From Streptomyces canus (lineage in GTDB: Bacteria > Actinomycetota > Actinomycetes > Streptomycetales > Streptomycetaceae): a stretch of 64,000 nucleotides of DNA. Shown here piece by piece: positions 1-8,620 of this stretch; positions within the stretch are counted from its first letter, which is position 1, and each line of letters starts with the position of its first letter. Position numbers and translations under genes: made by a program. The DNA lies in assembly GCF_030816965.1 (NCBI RefSeq), contig NZ_JAUSYQ010000002.1, positions 1,178,001 to 1,242,000 on the forward strand, given 5' to 3'. Below the pieces are notes generated by a model, which saw only the letters and a list, made by a program, of their open reading frames with translations, had not been told where the DNA came from and did no database searches.

Positions 1-818
1 CCTCCGATCATGGCGCCGATGTTGTAGACGACGGCGATGGCGATGGAGGTGTCCGGGGACAGACCCAGGCCCTTCTTGACGAAGGTCGGATAGATGTCCT
101 GGGTGCCGTGCGACATCCAGTTGAAGGCGGTCATCAGCGCCACGAGGTACACGAAGCGCTTCAGCACGGCCGGGTCCCTGAACACCTGGTACGCGGGGGT
201 GCGGTTGAGCTTGACGCTCTTCTCCCACACCTCGCTCTCCTCCACCCGGCTGCGCACCCACAGGGCTACCAGGGCGGGCACCAGACTGAAGGCGAACAAC
301 CCGCGCCAGCCGAAGACGGGTTCGATGACGAAGAACGCCACGGCGGCGAGCAGATACCCCAGCGAGTAGCCGCTCTGGAGGAGGCCCGACCAGAAGCCGC
401 GCCGCTCGGCGGGGATCTTCTCCATGGCGAGCGCCGCGCCCAGGCCCCACTCGCCGCCCATGCCGATGCCGTACAGCAGACGCAGCACCAGCAGCACGGC
501 GTAGTTGGGCGCGAAGGCACAGGCGAACCCGACGATCGAGTAGAAGACCACGTCGACCATGAGCGGGAGCCGGCGGCCCCTGCGGTCCGCCCACATGCCG
601 AAGACGAAGGCCCCGACCGGCCGCATCACGAGGGTGGCGGTGGTGAGGAAGGCCATGTCGGTGAGGGAGACATCGAAGTCGTCGGCTATCTCGCTGTAGA
701 CGAGGACCACCAGGAAGTAGTCGAACGCGTCCATCGCCCAGCCCAGATAGGCGGCGACGAACGCGTTGCGCTGGTCCTTGGTGAGCCCCTTCGCCTGTTC
801 CCGAACGATATTCAGCAT
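1..818 (-). CDS. MFS transporter, lactate/sialate:H+ symporter type (3' end missing)
   Basis: Proton-coupled permease of the major facilitator superfamily, probably for a carboxylate such as lactate or sialate. About 272 N-terminal residues are visible; the stop lies beyond the left edge. After a short cytoplasmic N-terminus, TM1 carries GWAMDAFDYF (residues 26-35), a motif typical of the Jen1/NanT (SHS) branch. The loop between TM2 and TM3 has the MFS motif-A form GMWADRRGRR (74-83). Several further hydrophobic helices follow, and a second charged loop (RSRVEESEVWEK) lies between the two halves. The ATG at 818 follows a GGAAGG ribosome site. It is transcribed away from the streptogrisin gene. 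Substrate is inferred from the family only. Confidence 0.8.
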   Translation of the reverse strand, partial: MLNIVREQAKGLTKDQRNAFVAAYLGWAMDAFDYFLVVLVYSEIADDFDVSLTDMAFLTTATLVMRPVGAFVFGMWADRRGRRLPLMVDVVFYSIVGFACAFAPNYAVLLVLRLLYGIGMGGEWGLGAALAMEKIPAERRGFWSGLLQSGYSLGYLLAAVAFFVIEPVFGWRGLFAFSLVPALVALWVRSRVEESEVWEKSVKLNRTPAYQVFRDPAVLKRFVYLVALMTAFNWMSHGTQDIYPTFVKKGLGLSPDTSIAIAVVYNIGAMIG

Positions 819-1012
819 GCTGGCCCTTCCCACGGTTCCGCAGGTGAGGGTAGGTCCGGGCGACGACGCGAACAACGCATGACGAGCAAAGCAAGAGCCA
901 CAATTGTGCCAAGCCGAGGGCCAGTTCATCGGCCGAAGGCCGTCTACCCGCGCTGGGCGCGGCCGGGCACACTGAAGCGTCGGCCGCGGCCTTGCACCCT
1001 CGGGAGGCTTCA

Positions 1013-1912
1013 GTGATCAGTGCACGCCGTAACGGCACGAGACGTCCACGGCTGATCGCCTCGGTGGTGAGCCTGCTCGCGGCGACCGCTCTCGCAGTGT
1101 CCGGGACCGGCGCGGCCGCAGCGCCCGAGGCCGACGCCGCATCAGCCTCCGCCTCGTTGTCCGGCGCGGCCTCGGCCGTCGAGTCCCTGGGAATCGCCGG
1201 GACGACCTGGACCGTCGACGAGCGCACCGGGAAGCTGCGGGTACTCGCCGACTCCGCGGTCGCCGACGCGGACCTGGCCAGAATCCGCCGGGCCGCCGGT
1301 CGTTTCGCGGGTGCCGCGACCCTTGAACGGCTCGAGGGTCGGCTGCGCACCCTCCTGTCGGGAGGCGACGGCATCCACGCGGCCGGTTGGCGCTGCTCGG
1401 CGGGGGTCAACGTGCGCAGCGGATCCACGTACTACTTCGTCACGGCCGGTCATTGCACCGACGCCATGCCCACCTGGTACACCAGCTCCGCCAATACCAC
1501 GACGATCGGCCCCACGACCGGAACCAGTTTCCCCGGCGACGACTTCGGTGTCGTCCGGTACTCCAACCCGGCAGTACCGCACCCCGGCACCATCGGAACC
1601 GTCGACGTCACCGGGACCGCGACCGCCTATGTCGGCCAGAGCGTCTGCCGCCGGGGAGCGACCACCGGCGTCCACTGCGGCAGGGTCACCGCGCTGAACG
1701 CGACCGTCAACTACGGGGACGGAACCGTCGTCACGGGGTTGATCCAGACCGACATCTGCGCCGAGCCGGGCGACAGCGGCGGCCCGCTCTACGCCGGCGA
1801 CAAGGTCGTGGGCATCCTCTCCGGCGGCTCCGGGGACTGTGCCACGGGAGGGACCACGTACTACCAGCCGATCCAGGAAGTGCTGAACGCCTACGGGCTG
1901 TCCGTGTACTGA
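1013..1912 (+). CDS. Streptogrisin-type secreted serine protease (S1E, alpha-lytic family) precursor
   Basis: Extracellular chymotrypsin-fold protease made as a pre-pro-enzyme of 299 residues, the size usual for SGPA/SGPB precursors. An N-terminal arginine-rich signal peptide (to about residue 37) is followed by an S1E propeptide. The mature enzyme probably begins near residue 116 at [10 protein letters not shown], the equivalent of ISGGDAI in streptogrisin B. The catalytic triad is visible: His147 in TAGHCTD, Asp177 in PGDDFGV, Ser255 in [10 protein letters not shown]. Cysteines flank His and Ser as in the family. I chose the GTG at 1013 because GGGAGG lies just upstream; a TTG at 992 is in frame but has no ribosome site. 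Which streptogrisin subtype it is cannot be fixed by eye. Confidence 0.93.
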   Translation: MISARRNGTRRPRLIASVVSLLAATALAVSGTGAAAAPEADAASASASLSGAASAVESLGIAGTTWTVDERTGKLRVLADSAVADADLARIRRAAGRFAGAATLERLEGRLRTLLSGGDGIHAAGWRCSAGVNVRSGSTYYFVTAGHCTDAMPTWYTSSANTTTIGPTTGTSFPGDDFGVVRYSNPAVPHPGTIGTVDVTGTATAYVGQSVCRRGATTGVHCGRVTALNATVNYGDGTVVTGLIQTDICAEPGDSGGPLYAGDKVVGILSGGSGDCATGGTTYYQPIQEVLNAYGLSVY

Positions 1913-1972
1913 CGAGGCGTTGGACATTTCAGCGCGCCGTTCGGCTACCACCGCATGGCACCTGGTCGACCT

Positions 1973-3394
1973 CTACCTCCCTTCCAGGGAGCAGTTGTTC
2001 ACCAGGGTCGCGGTTTCCGTCCCGGTGGGCAGGCCCACGGTCCGGGAGGCGGGCGGTCGCCGACCGGTGCCGAGCCAGCGTTCGAGAGCCGTGAAGGCCG
2101 TGCGGTAGCAGGGCGCGAGGGGACGCAGCCAATCCGGGAACACGTCGGCCAGGGCATCGGTGTGGGTGCCGCCCTCGATGCGGTAGTAGCGGTACAGACC
2201 ACCTCGTCCGGCGTCGCGCACCATACGGGCGTAGACATCGGAGTCCTGGCTGATCGGCAGCAGGACGTCCAGGGTGCCGTGCAGGGTGATCAGCGGCTTG
2301 CCGATCCGTCCGGTCAGCGCGATCCTCGCCACGGCCCGCCTCACCTCGTCGGGACGCGTCGCGTAGTCGTAGTCGGTGTCGCAGGCCGGTGTCCCCGCCG
2401 CGCAGTACGGCGTACCCGCCTCTGTCGCCCCGTCGAAACCGGGGTCGAGTTCCTCACGGTAGATGCGCTGGGTCAGGTCCCAGTAGACCTGGTGGTGATA
2501 CGGCCAGAGGAACTCCGACCCGGCCGGGAACCCCGCGGCGTGCAGGGCCTCCTGCGCCTCCCGGGCGCGTCCGCCCCCGGCGGCGTACACCGGGTAGTGG
2601 CGCAGCGCCTGGGGCAGGAACCCCAGCAGGGTGGGCCCGTCGGGGCGCCACAAGGTGCCTTCCCAGTCGACCCCGCCGTCGTAGAGCTCGGGACGGTTCT
2701 CCAATTGCCAGCGCGCCAGGTATCCGCCGTTGGACATGCCGGTCACCAGGGTGCGCGAAGGCGGACGGTGGTAGCGCCGGGCGACCGTGACCCGGGCGGC
2801 TCGGGTGAGCTGGGTGAGCCGGGCGTTCCACTCGGCGATGGCGTCGCCCGGCGTCTTCCCGTCCCGGTAGAAGGCGAGGCCGGTGTTGCCCTTGTCGGTG
2901 GCGGCGTACGCATAGCCGCGGGACAGCACCGAGTCGGCGATGGCACGGTCGTTGGCGTACTGCTCACGGTTGCCGGGGGTGCCGGCGACCACCAGGCCGC
3001 CGTTCCACCGGTCGGGCAGACGGATGACGAACTGGGAGTCGTGTCTCCAGCCGTGGTTGGTGTTGGTGGTGGAGGTGTCGGGGAAGTAGCCGTCGATCTG
3101 AATGCCGGGGACTCCGCTGGGGACGGTCAGGTCCTTCGGAGTCAGTCCGGCCCAGTCGGCCGGGTCGGTGTGCCCCGATGCCACCGTGCCGGCCGTGGTC
3201 AACTCGCCCAGACAGGCCGACTGTTGATGCTCGGCACCCGGTACGCGCAACTGCGCGCGGTGCGTGCAGTGCCCGCCCGGGCTCCCCGGTGCGGCGGTGG
3301 CGGACGTGGGAGTGAGCACGAGAGCAGCCACGGCGAGGGCCGTGGGCACGCGGTGTTGCCAGGAACCTGACGGAGAGCTGAGGGACAGACGCAT
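1973..3394 (-). CDS. Secreted alpha/beta hydrolase, 3-hydroxybutyrate-oligomer hydrolase / tannase-like
   Basis: Exported esterase of 473 residues. A signal peptide covers about residues 1-35 (hydrophobic VPTALAVAALVLTP). The nucleophile elbow is GMSNGG (Ser about 221); candidate acid and base are in HGTLDVLLP and GGTHTDAL near the C-terminus. The GxSxG, HGTLD and GGTHTD arrangement and the length resemble 3HB-oligomer hydrolase/tannase-type proteins. The start is taken at the ATG at 3394, 8 nt behind GGAGG; an in-frame start 51 bp upstream has no ribosome site. It is divergent from a PHB depolymerase gene, which supports, without proving, a role in degrading PHB oligomers. A feruloyl esterase or other polyphenol ester hydrolase is the main alternative. 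Confidence 0.7.
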   Translation of the reverse strand: MRLSLSSPSGSWQHRVPTALAVAALVLTPTSATAAPGSPGGHCTHRAQLRVPGAEHQQSACLGELTTAGTVASGHTDPADWAGLTPKDLTVPSGVPGIQIDGYFPDTSTTNTNHGWRHDSQFVIRLPDRWNGGLVVAGTPGNREQYANDRAIADSVLSRGYAYAATDKGNTGLAFYRDGKTPGDAIAEWNARLTQLTRAARVTVARRYHRPPSRTLVTGMSNGGYLARWQLENRPELYDGGVDWEGTLWRPDGPTLLGFLPQALRHYPVYAAGGGRAREAQEALHAAGFPAGSEFLWPYHHQVYWDLTQRIYREELDPGFDGATEAGTPYCAAGTPACDTDYDYATRPDEVRRAVARIALTGRIGKPLITLHGTLDVLLPISQDSDVYARMVRDAGRGGLYRYYRIEGGTHTDALADVFPDWLRPLAPCYRTAFTALERWLGTGRRPPASRTVGLPTGTETATLVNNCSLEGR

Positions 3395-3684
3395 CAGAGT
3401 GCCTCCGAGGGCGCTGAGGGATGCGCGGAGACTAGGGCGCCCCACCCCGCCTCAGACATGGGCCGACCAACCACCGTCGACCTGCCGGCGATGGTGCGGG
3501 ACACCACCCCGGACGGGAGGCAAGTCCCCTGCACGGCCGAGCGCGAGAGCGACTATGGGCGGCCGTCACACAGCACTTCCCGCGGTCCTGGCTGTTCAGC
3601 CCATGCCAAGGCCGGTGGGTGCACCCCGATGATGCACGGCACACCGACCAACGGGCCCCGCCCGGACATCAGGAGGCAGTCGTC

Positions 3685-5172
3685 ATGGGACCGTCGCATC
3701 CTCCGTTCCGCTTCACGAAGGGCCGCGGCCTCGTCAGAGGCATCCGCCGCCGGGTCGCCGCCGCCGCGGGCACTCTGGCCCTCACAGCCGGCCTGGTCGC
3801 CATGGGTCCGCAGGCATCCGCCGCGGGCCTGACCCAGGTCACCGGCTTCGGCACCAACCCCGGCAACCTGTCCATGTACGCCTATGCGCCGGACACCCTG
3901 CCGTCCGGCGCCCCGCTCGTGATCGCCCTGCACGGCTGCACACAGAGCGCGAGCGACTACTACGCCCACTCCGGCTGGCCGAAGTTCGCCGACCGCTACG
4001 GCTTCGCGCTCGTCTTCCCCCAGACGAGCAGCGCCAACAACGCCAACTCCTGCTTCAACTGGTTCGATCCGGCGGACAGTTCGCGTGGTCGGGGCGAGGC
4101 ACTGTCGATCAGGCAAATGGTCGACAAGGCCGTCTCGCAGTACGGCAGCGACAGCCGACAGGTCTACGTCACGGGACTGTCCGCCGGCGGCGGCATGACC
4201 GCGAACCTGCTGGCCGCGTACCCCGACGTCTTCGCGGGCGGCGCCATCGACTCCGGTCTGCCCGCGTACTGCGCGACCACCGTGTCCGCGGCGTACACCT
4301 GCATGTACAGCCCACCGGACAGGACCCCCGCCCAGTGGGGCGCGCTGGTGCGCTCCGCCGCTCCCGCCGGCACCACGTCCTGGCCGCGCGTCGCGATCTG
4401 GCAGGGCTCCGCCGACACCACGGTCCGGCCTGCCAACGCCACCGAGCTGCGCGACCAGTGGACCGACGTGTGGGGCATCGGCCAGACGCCTTCGCGCACG
4501 GAAAGCCTGAGCGGGGGCACCACGCTGACCGCCTACGACGACGCCTCCGGCCGGCCCGCAGTCGAGGTCTACTCGGTCGCCGGCATGACACACGGGCTCG
4601 CGGTCGACCCGGGCAGCGGCACCGAGCAGTGCGGCGCCACCGGCACGTACTACCTCGACACCATCTGCTCCAGTTACCACACCGTCCGCTTCTGGGGCCT
4701 CGACGGCCACGACCAGGGCAGCGGCGCCCTGCCCGCGCCCACGGGACTGACGGTCACCGGGACCACCGACAGCACCACGGCCCTGAGGTGGAACGCGGTA
4801 CCCGACGCGGCCTCCTACACCGTCTACCGAGACGGCACGAAGGTGGGCACCACCGGGTCGACCACTTACACCGACACCGGTCTGACGGCAGGCACGACGT
4901 ACGGCTACACCGTGGCGGCGGTGGACGCGGCAGGCGCGGCGGGCGCGGTCTCCGCCGCGGTGACCGCGTCCACGACCGGGTTCACGCCCACGTGTCACAC
5001 GGCGAGCAACTACGACCAGACGGCCGCCGGACGCGCCCATGAGAGCGCCGGTCAGACCTATGCCAACGGCTCCGGCGAGCCCATGGGGCTGTGGAACACC
5101 TTCACCGTGCACACCCTCGAGCAGACCGCGCCCGGCTACTACGTCGTCGCGGACTCCGCCTGTCCGTCCTGA
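3685..5172 (+). CDS. Extracellular poly(3-hydroxybutyrate) depolymerase with fibronectin III linker
   Basis: Secreted esterase that attacks extracellular PHB granules. 495 residues: signal peptide ending near ASAAG (about 48); esterase/LpqC catalytic domain with oxyanion region HGCTQSASDYY, lipase box GLSAGGG (Ser166), Asp in QGSADTTV (about 244) and His in MTHGLAVD (about 303); an FnIII domain about residues 350-430 (PAPTGLTVTGTTDSTTALRW onward); and a C-terminal Cys-containing domain (CHTASNYDQTAAGRAHES) typical of PHB-depolymerase substrate-binding ends. This order is that of type 1 modular PHB depolymerases. The ATG at 3685 follows AGGAGG by about 8 nt. A strong hairpin follows the stop. 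Confidence 0.88.
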   Translation: MGPSHPPFRFTKGRGLVRGIRRRVAAAAGTLALTAGLVAMGPQASAAGLTQVTGFGTNPGNLSMYAYAPDTLPSGAPLVIALHGCTQSASDYYAHSGWPKFADRYGFALVFPQTSSANNANSCFNWFDPADSSRGRGEALSIRQMVDKAVSQYGSDSRQVYVTGLSAGGGMTANLLAAYPDVFAGGAIDSGLPAYCATTVSAAYTCMYSPPDRTPAQWGALVRSAAPAGTTSWPRVAIWQGSADTTVRPANATELRDQWTDVWGIGQTPSRTESLSGGTTLTAYDDASGRPAVEVYSVAGMTHGLAVDPGSGTEQCGATGTYYLDTICSSYHTVRFWGLDGHDQGSGALPAPTGLTVTGTTDSTTALRWNAVPDAASYTVYRDGTKVGTTGSTTYTDTGLTAGTTYGYTVAAVDAAGAAGAVSAAVTASTTGFTPTCHTASNYDQTAAGRAHESAGQTYANGSGEPMGLWNTFTVHTLEQTAPGYYVVADSACPS

Positions 5173-5177
5173 TCCCG

Positions 5178-5208
5178 GTCTCCCGATACATCGGGTGTAT
5201 CGGGAGAC
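5178..5208 (+). terminator. Hairpin terminator after the PHB depolymerase gene
   Basis: A perfect 13-bp stem (GTCTCCCGATACA against TGTATCGGGAGAC) with a 5-nt loop lies 6 bp after the stop codon. There is no U-tract, as is common in Streptomyces. Confidence 0.75.
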
Positions 5209-5341
5209 ACACTCTCTCCTGAATCGCTCCAGAATGACCAGCACGCGCACAGGGTGCGGTCGAAGTCATTGACTCCTCCGATGTATTGGTGTTCCCTCCC
5301 GACCGGATCGACCTCCACTCCCGCAACGGAAAGGACACCCG

Positions 5342-6016
5342 ATGAACAGGAGATCCGTCTTACGGACAGCGGCCGGACTACTGGCCGGCGCGCCCGCACT
5401 CGCCCTCCCCGGGCCCGCGGGCGCGGCGGTGGCCGCCGACCCGACCGACGGCTGGAGGCAGACGTCGTTCACCTACAGCTGGCAGAAGCCCTGGAACCTC
5501 GACCTGAGCAAGCGTCACAGCTACAGCGGCGGAGTCCACCGGATGTGGGTGTACGCCACCGACGAGCCCTTCGAGGAGGGCAGCTCCACCGATCCGCGCA
5601 CCGAGATGCGCTGGAAGGTCGACTACACCACCGGCGATCGCATGTGGGACGCCGACGTCTATCTCCCTTCCGGCTCGGACGGCGCCTCCTTCGTCCAGAT
5701 CCTGCGGAGCGTCCACCCCTCCGGGACTCCGGCCACCGACATCATGCTCAACGTCTACGACACGGGCGGGGGCACCGTCCGCCGCTACGACGGCACGGCC
5801 CTCAAGACCGGGGCCTACGACACCTGGTTCAACGTGAAGATCGCCCACCAGGCGAGCACGGGGACGGGCACGGTCAAGGTCTACTTCGACGACGCCCTCG
5901 TCCTGTCGGTCGCCGACCGGGGCCCGGCCACCCGCTACTTCAAGAACGGCGTCTACAACCACGGCTCGGGGCGAGCGGAGGCCCGGTTCCGCAACATCCG
6001 GTACTGGACGCGGTGA
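5342..6016 (+). CDS. Tat-exported polysaccharide lyase-like jelly-roll protein (PL7/PL20-like)
   Basis: Secreted protein of 224 residues with a twin-arginine type signal (MNRRSVLRTAAGLLAGAPAL, cleavage near AVAA). The mature part is one beta-jelly-roll domain. Three conserved strands resemble alginate/glucuronan lyases of PL7 and PL20: RTEMRWKVDY (like RTELR), FVQILR (like the QIH strand) and RYFKNGVYN (like YFKAGVYNQ). It therefore probably cleaves an acidic polysaccharide by beta-elimination, but family and substrate are inferred from motif resemblance. The ATG is preceded by GGAAAGGA. It is a single gene, followed by a tandem repeat and a strong hairpin. Confidence 0.65.
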   Translation: MNRRSVLRTAAGLLAGAPALALPGPAGAAVAADPTDGWRQTSFTYSWQKPWNLDLSKRHSYSGGVHRMWVYATDEPFEEGSSTDPRTEMRWKVDYTTGDRMWDADVYLPSGSDGASFVQILRSVHPSGTPATDIMLNVYDTGGGTVRRYDGTALKTGAYDTWFNVKIAHQASTGTGTVKVYFDDALVLSVADRGPATRYFKNGVYNHGSGRAEARFRNIRYWTR

Positions 6017-6023
6017 TCGCGAC

Positions 6024-6077
6024 GAGCTGACAGAGCTGACAGAGCTGACAGAGCTGACAGAGCTGACAGAGCTGACC
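6024..6077. repeat. 9-bp tandem repeat, six copies
   Basis: Six consecutive units of GAGCTGACA (the last ends in C instead of A), starting 8 bp after the stop of the lyase-like gene and ending just before the bidirectional hairpin. Non-coding; its length probably varies between strains. Confidence 0.9.
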
Positions 6078-6079
6078 GA

Positions 6080-6115
6080 CAACTGCCCGGTGCGTCACAT
6101 CGCACCGGGCAGTTG
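6080..6115. terminator. Bidirectional hairpin terminator
   Basis: A perfect 15-bp stem (CAACTGCCCGGTGCG paired with CGCACCGGGCAGTTG) and a 6-nt loop, placed between the convergent lyase-like gene (ends 6016) and yjbQ-family gene (ends 6120). It can serve both transcripts. Confidence 0.85.
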
Positions 6116-6119
6116 CGCA

Positions 6120-6548
6120 TCAGGAACCGGCAAGGAAAGTGAGGCGCACCTTGCGTTGAGGATTGTCCCTGTTGGTGTCCACCAGGCACACCGACTGCCA
6201 AGTCCCCAGCTCCAGCTGCCCGTTCACCACCGGCAGCGTCGCATGGGGCGGGACGATCGCCGGGAGGACGTGGTCGCGGCCGTGGCCGGGGCTGCCGTGG
6301 CGGTGCTGCCAGCGGTCGTCGGCGGGGAGAAGGGTATGGAGGGCGGTGAGGAGGTCGTTGTCACTGCCGGCACCGGTCTCGATGAGCGCGACGCCGGCTG
6401 TTGCGTGGGGGATGAAGACGTTGAGGAGGCCGTCACGGCCTGCGGCGACCTCCCTCAGGAAGGCCTCGCAGTCGCCGGTGAGGTCGACGATCCGCTCCGA
6501 CGAACCGGAGGCGACGTTCAGGACTCGGGTGGTGAAAGCGTCTGCCAT
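6120..6548 (-). CDS. YjbQ / UPF0047 family protein (secondary thiamine-phosphate synthase type)
   Basis: Small cytoplasmic protein of 142 residues. The family signature is clear: HATAGVALIETG in the first half, then [20 protein letters not shown] with three conserved histidines, and a C-terminal segment LELGTWQSVCLVDTN. Members carry weak thiamine-phosphate synthase activity in E. coli, but their physiological role is unsettled. The start is set at the ATG at 6548 (MADAFTTRVL), where family homology begins and a G-rich ribosome site (GAGGATGGGGG) precedes; longer in-frame forms upstream lack family similarity. Confidence 0.88.
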   Translation of the reverse strand: MADAFTTRVLNVASGSSERIVDLTGDCEAFLREVAAGRDGLLNVFIPHATAGVALIETGAGSDNDLLTALHTLLPADDRWQHRHGSPGHGRDHVLPAIVPPHATLPVVNGQLELGTWQSVCLVDTNRDNPQRKVRLTFLAGS

Positions 6549-6633
6549 GCCCCCATCCTCACCCCTGAGGCCGGATTCACTCGTCATTCCTGGACCATCC
6601 TGCGATACGGCGGGTCCAGTCCGCGAGACGCCA

Positions 6634-6671
6634 TTGACCGTGGACACGCCGAATGGCTAGCTTCGGCCCCA
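6634..6671 (+). promoter_or_regulatory. Predicted HrdB-type promoter giving a leaderless transcript
   Basis: TTGACC (6634-6639), an 18-bp spacer, then TAGCTT (6658-6663), matching the Streptomyces vegetative consensus TTGACN / TAGNNT. A start 7-8 bp downstream of the -10 falls at 6670-6671, that is, on the A of the leader-peptide ATG, so the mRNA is predicted to have no 5' UTR. Confidence 0.6.
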
Positions 6672-6754
6672 TGTTGCGTTCAGTCCTGCTCACCACGCGC
6701 GGTCACATCGACCTGCTGCGGGTGGCCTCCGCCGCGTGTCGCCGCGGCTGCTGA
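6671..6754 (+). CDS. 27-residue Cys-containing leader peptide of the sulfonate operon
   Basis: Short ORF reading MLRSVLLTTRGHIDLLRVAS then AACRRGC, stop at 6754. It matches the recurrent actinobacterial 'putative leader peptide' pattern (LLTTR-HIDLLRVASAACRR) found ahead of sulphur-assimilation genes. Two Cys codons are at its end, one of them the last sense codon. A TTGACC/TAGCTT promoter places the transcript start at the ATG itself, so it is probably translated leaderless. By analogy with mycobacterial cysteine-responsive leaderless uORFs, slow decoding of the Cys codons would tie ssuCBA expression, 124 bp downstream, to cysteine supply. That mechanism is inferred; no clear antiterminator structure was identified. 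Confidence 0.8.
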   Translation: MLRSVLLTTRGHIDLLRVASAACRRGC

Positions 6755-6878
6755 CGCCCTTCTTCCCACTTTTCCCGCACCCTCGCTCCGCCCACCGGCG
6801 CGCATGCTGATCCGTGCTGTGCTCAGGCGGCGTCGAGGCGTGCTCCTCTCCGGTCGCTCTCCCCCTCCGTGGAGCATC

Positions 6879-7778
6879 ATGAGCATCAGCCACGCCCCGC
6901 CAGGTTCCCCCGAAACCGACATTCCGGAAACCTCCCACCCGGACGCCGCCGAGCCCACTGCCCCCGACCCCGTTCCCGACCTCGAACCCATCGTCCCCGC
7001 CTCCTCCCGCCGCACCCGCGTCCCCCGCTGGCTGCGCCGCACCACCGGTCCGGTACTGCTGCTGGCGCTGTGGCAACTCCTCAGCAGCACCGGCGTGTTG
7101 ACCGCCGACGTCCTGGCCTCCCCCGGCCGTATCGCCCAGGTCGCGGGTGATCTGATCTCCGACGGTTCGCTGACCTCGGCGATGACGACCTCGTTGCAGC
7201 GGGTGGCGGGCGGCCTGCTCCTCGGCGCCCTCATCGGCACCGGGCTCGCCCTTGTCTCAGGTCTGTTCCGGATCGGCGAGGACATCGTGGACGCTCCGGT
7301 GCAGATGCTGCGGACCGTGCCGTTCGTCGGTCTGATCCCGCTGTTCATCATCTGGTTCGGTATCGGCGAGGCCCCGAAGATCGCCATCATCACGCTCGGC
7401 GTGACCTTTCCGCTCTATCTCAACGTCTACGCGGGCATCCGTGGCGTGGACGCCCAGCTGATCGAGGCCGGGGAGTCCCTCGGTCTCTCGCGGTGGGGAC
7501 TCGTACGGCATGTCATCCTGCCCGGCGCGCTGCCCGGCGCCATGACCGGTCTGCGCTACTCGCTCGGCATCTCCTGGCTCGCGCTCGTCTTCGCCGAGCA
7601 GGTCAACGCGGACTCCGGCATCGGCTTCCTGATGGTGCAGGCGCGGGATTTCCTGCGCACCGACGTCATCGTGGTCTGCCTGATCGTCTACGCCTTCCTC
7701 GGCCTGCTGGCCGACTTCATCGTCCGCTCCCTCGAAAGGCTGCTGCTGCAATGGCGACCGACGTTCACCGGCCGGTGA
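6879..7778 (+). CDS. ssuC: Aliphatic sulfonate/nitrate-type ABC transporter permease
   Basis: Membrane subunit of an SsuABC-type importer, 299 residues. A proline- and acid-rich cytoplasmic N-terminus (about 1-50) precedes six hydrophobic segments. The coupling-helix EAA motif is visible as EAGESLGLSRWGLVRHVILP about two thirds along. The ATG at 6879 has GGAG just upstream and lies 124 bp after the leader peptide. Its end overlaps the start of the ATPase gene by 28 bp, so the two are translationally linked. Sulfonate rather than nitrate or taurine is suggested by the leader peptide and the SsuA-like binding protein. Confidence 0.85.
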   Translation: MSISHAPPGSPETDIPETSHPDAAEPTAPDPVPDLEPIVPASSRRTRVPRWLRRTTGPVLLLALWQLLSSTGVLTADVLASPGRIAQVAGDLISDGSLTSAMTTSLQRVAGGLLLGALIGTGLALVSGLFRIGEDIVDAPVQMLRTVPFVGLIPLFIIWFGIGEAPKIAIITLGVTFPLYLNVYAGIRGVDAQLIEAGESLGLSRWGLVRHVILPGALPGAMTGLRYSLGISWLALVFAEQVNADSGIGFLMVQARDFLRTDVIVVCLIVYAFLGLLADFIVRSLERLLLQWRPTFTGR

Positions 7779-8578
7779 ACCACCAGGTGACCGAGGACTC
7801 CACAGCCGAGGGAGCCACGGGCGCAACGGAACCCGAGCCCGAGGCCTCCAAGGCCGAGGCACCCCGCCCCGGGCAGGCCGTGCGCGTCGAAGGGCTGACC
7901 CGCTCCTTCGACGGCCGCGCCGTCATCGACGACCTCCGACTCGACGTCCGCGCAGGCGAGTTCGTGGCCCTGCTGGGCCGCAGCGGCTGCGGCAAGTCCA
8001 CCCTGCTGCGTATCCTCGCCGGACTCGACCGGGACATCGAGGGCACCGTCCTGGTCCCGCGCCGCAAGGCGGTCGCCTTCCAGGCGCCCCGGCTGATGCC
8101 GTGGAAGAAGGTGTGGCGCAACGTCCTGCTCGGCCTGCCGGGCAAACCCGCACGCGCCGTCGCCGACCAGGCCCTGGGGGAGGTCGGCCTGAGCCACCGC
8201 ACGGACGCCTGGCCCAAGACCCTCTCCGGCGGCGAGGCCCAACGCGCCTCGCTGGCAAGGGCGTTGGTGCGCGAGCCCGATCTCCTGCTGCTGGACGAGC
8301 CGTTCGGCGCGCTCGACGCCCTCACCCGGATCAAGGCCCAGCGTCTGGTCGGGGAGTTGTGGCAGCGGCGCGGCTGCGCGGTGCTGCTCGTGACCCACGA
8401 CGTCGAGGAGGCCGTCCTGCTCGCCGACCGTGTCCTCGTGATGGACGAGGGCGTCATCGCGCACGAGCAGGCAATCGACCTCGACCGGCCCCGCGACATC
8501 ACCGATCCCCGGTTCGCGGAGATCCGCGGGCAGCTCCTGGAGCGCCTGGGCGTCGACACCGCAGCCGAAGCCGCCTGA
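7751..8578 (+). CDS. ssuB: Sulfonate ABC transporter ATP-binding protein
   Basis: ATPase that powers the SsuC permease; 275 residues. An acidic 40-residue N-terminal extension precedes the NBD. Walker A is GRSGCGKS (76-83), the Q-loop lies in AFQAPRLMPW (about 109-118), the signature is LSGGEAQR (158-165), Walker B is LLLLDEP (178-184) and the switch His216 is in LVTHDVEEA. The short Q-loop-to-signature distance and the APRLMPW sequence are typical of SsuB/TauB/NrtD ATPases. I chose the ATG at 7751, which overlaps the end of ssuC; an upstream in-frame start would overlap ssuC by far more. Confidence 0.9.
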   Translation: MATDVHRPVNHQVTEDSTAEGATGATEPEPEASKAEAPRPGQAVRVEGLTRSFDGRAVIDDLRLDVRAGEFVALLGRSGCGKSTLLRILAGLDRDIEGTVLVPRRKAVAFQAPRLMPWKKVWRNVLLGLPGKPARAVADQALGEVGLSHRTDAWPKTLSGGEAQRASLARALVREPDLLLLDEPFGALDALTRIKAQRLVGELWQRRGCAVLLVTHDVEEAVLLADRVLVMDEGVIAHEQAIDLDRPRDITDPRFAEIRGQLLERLGVDTAAEAA

Positions 8579-8620
8579 ACTCCCCTACCCACAACCTGAG
8601 TTCCACAGAACGGATCCACC

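Noticed and set aside
5178..6115. Insertion sequence suggested by hairpins and repeats around the lyase-like gene
   Set aside because: No transposase and no matching terminal inverted repeats; the hairpins have different sequences and act as terminators.
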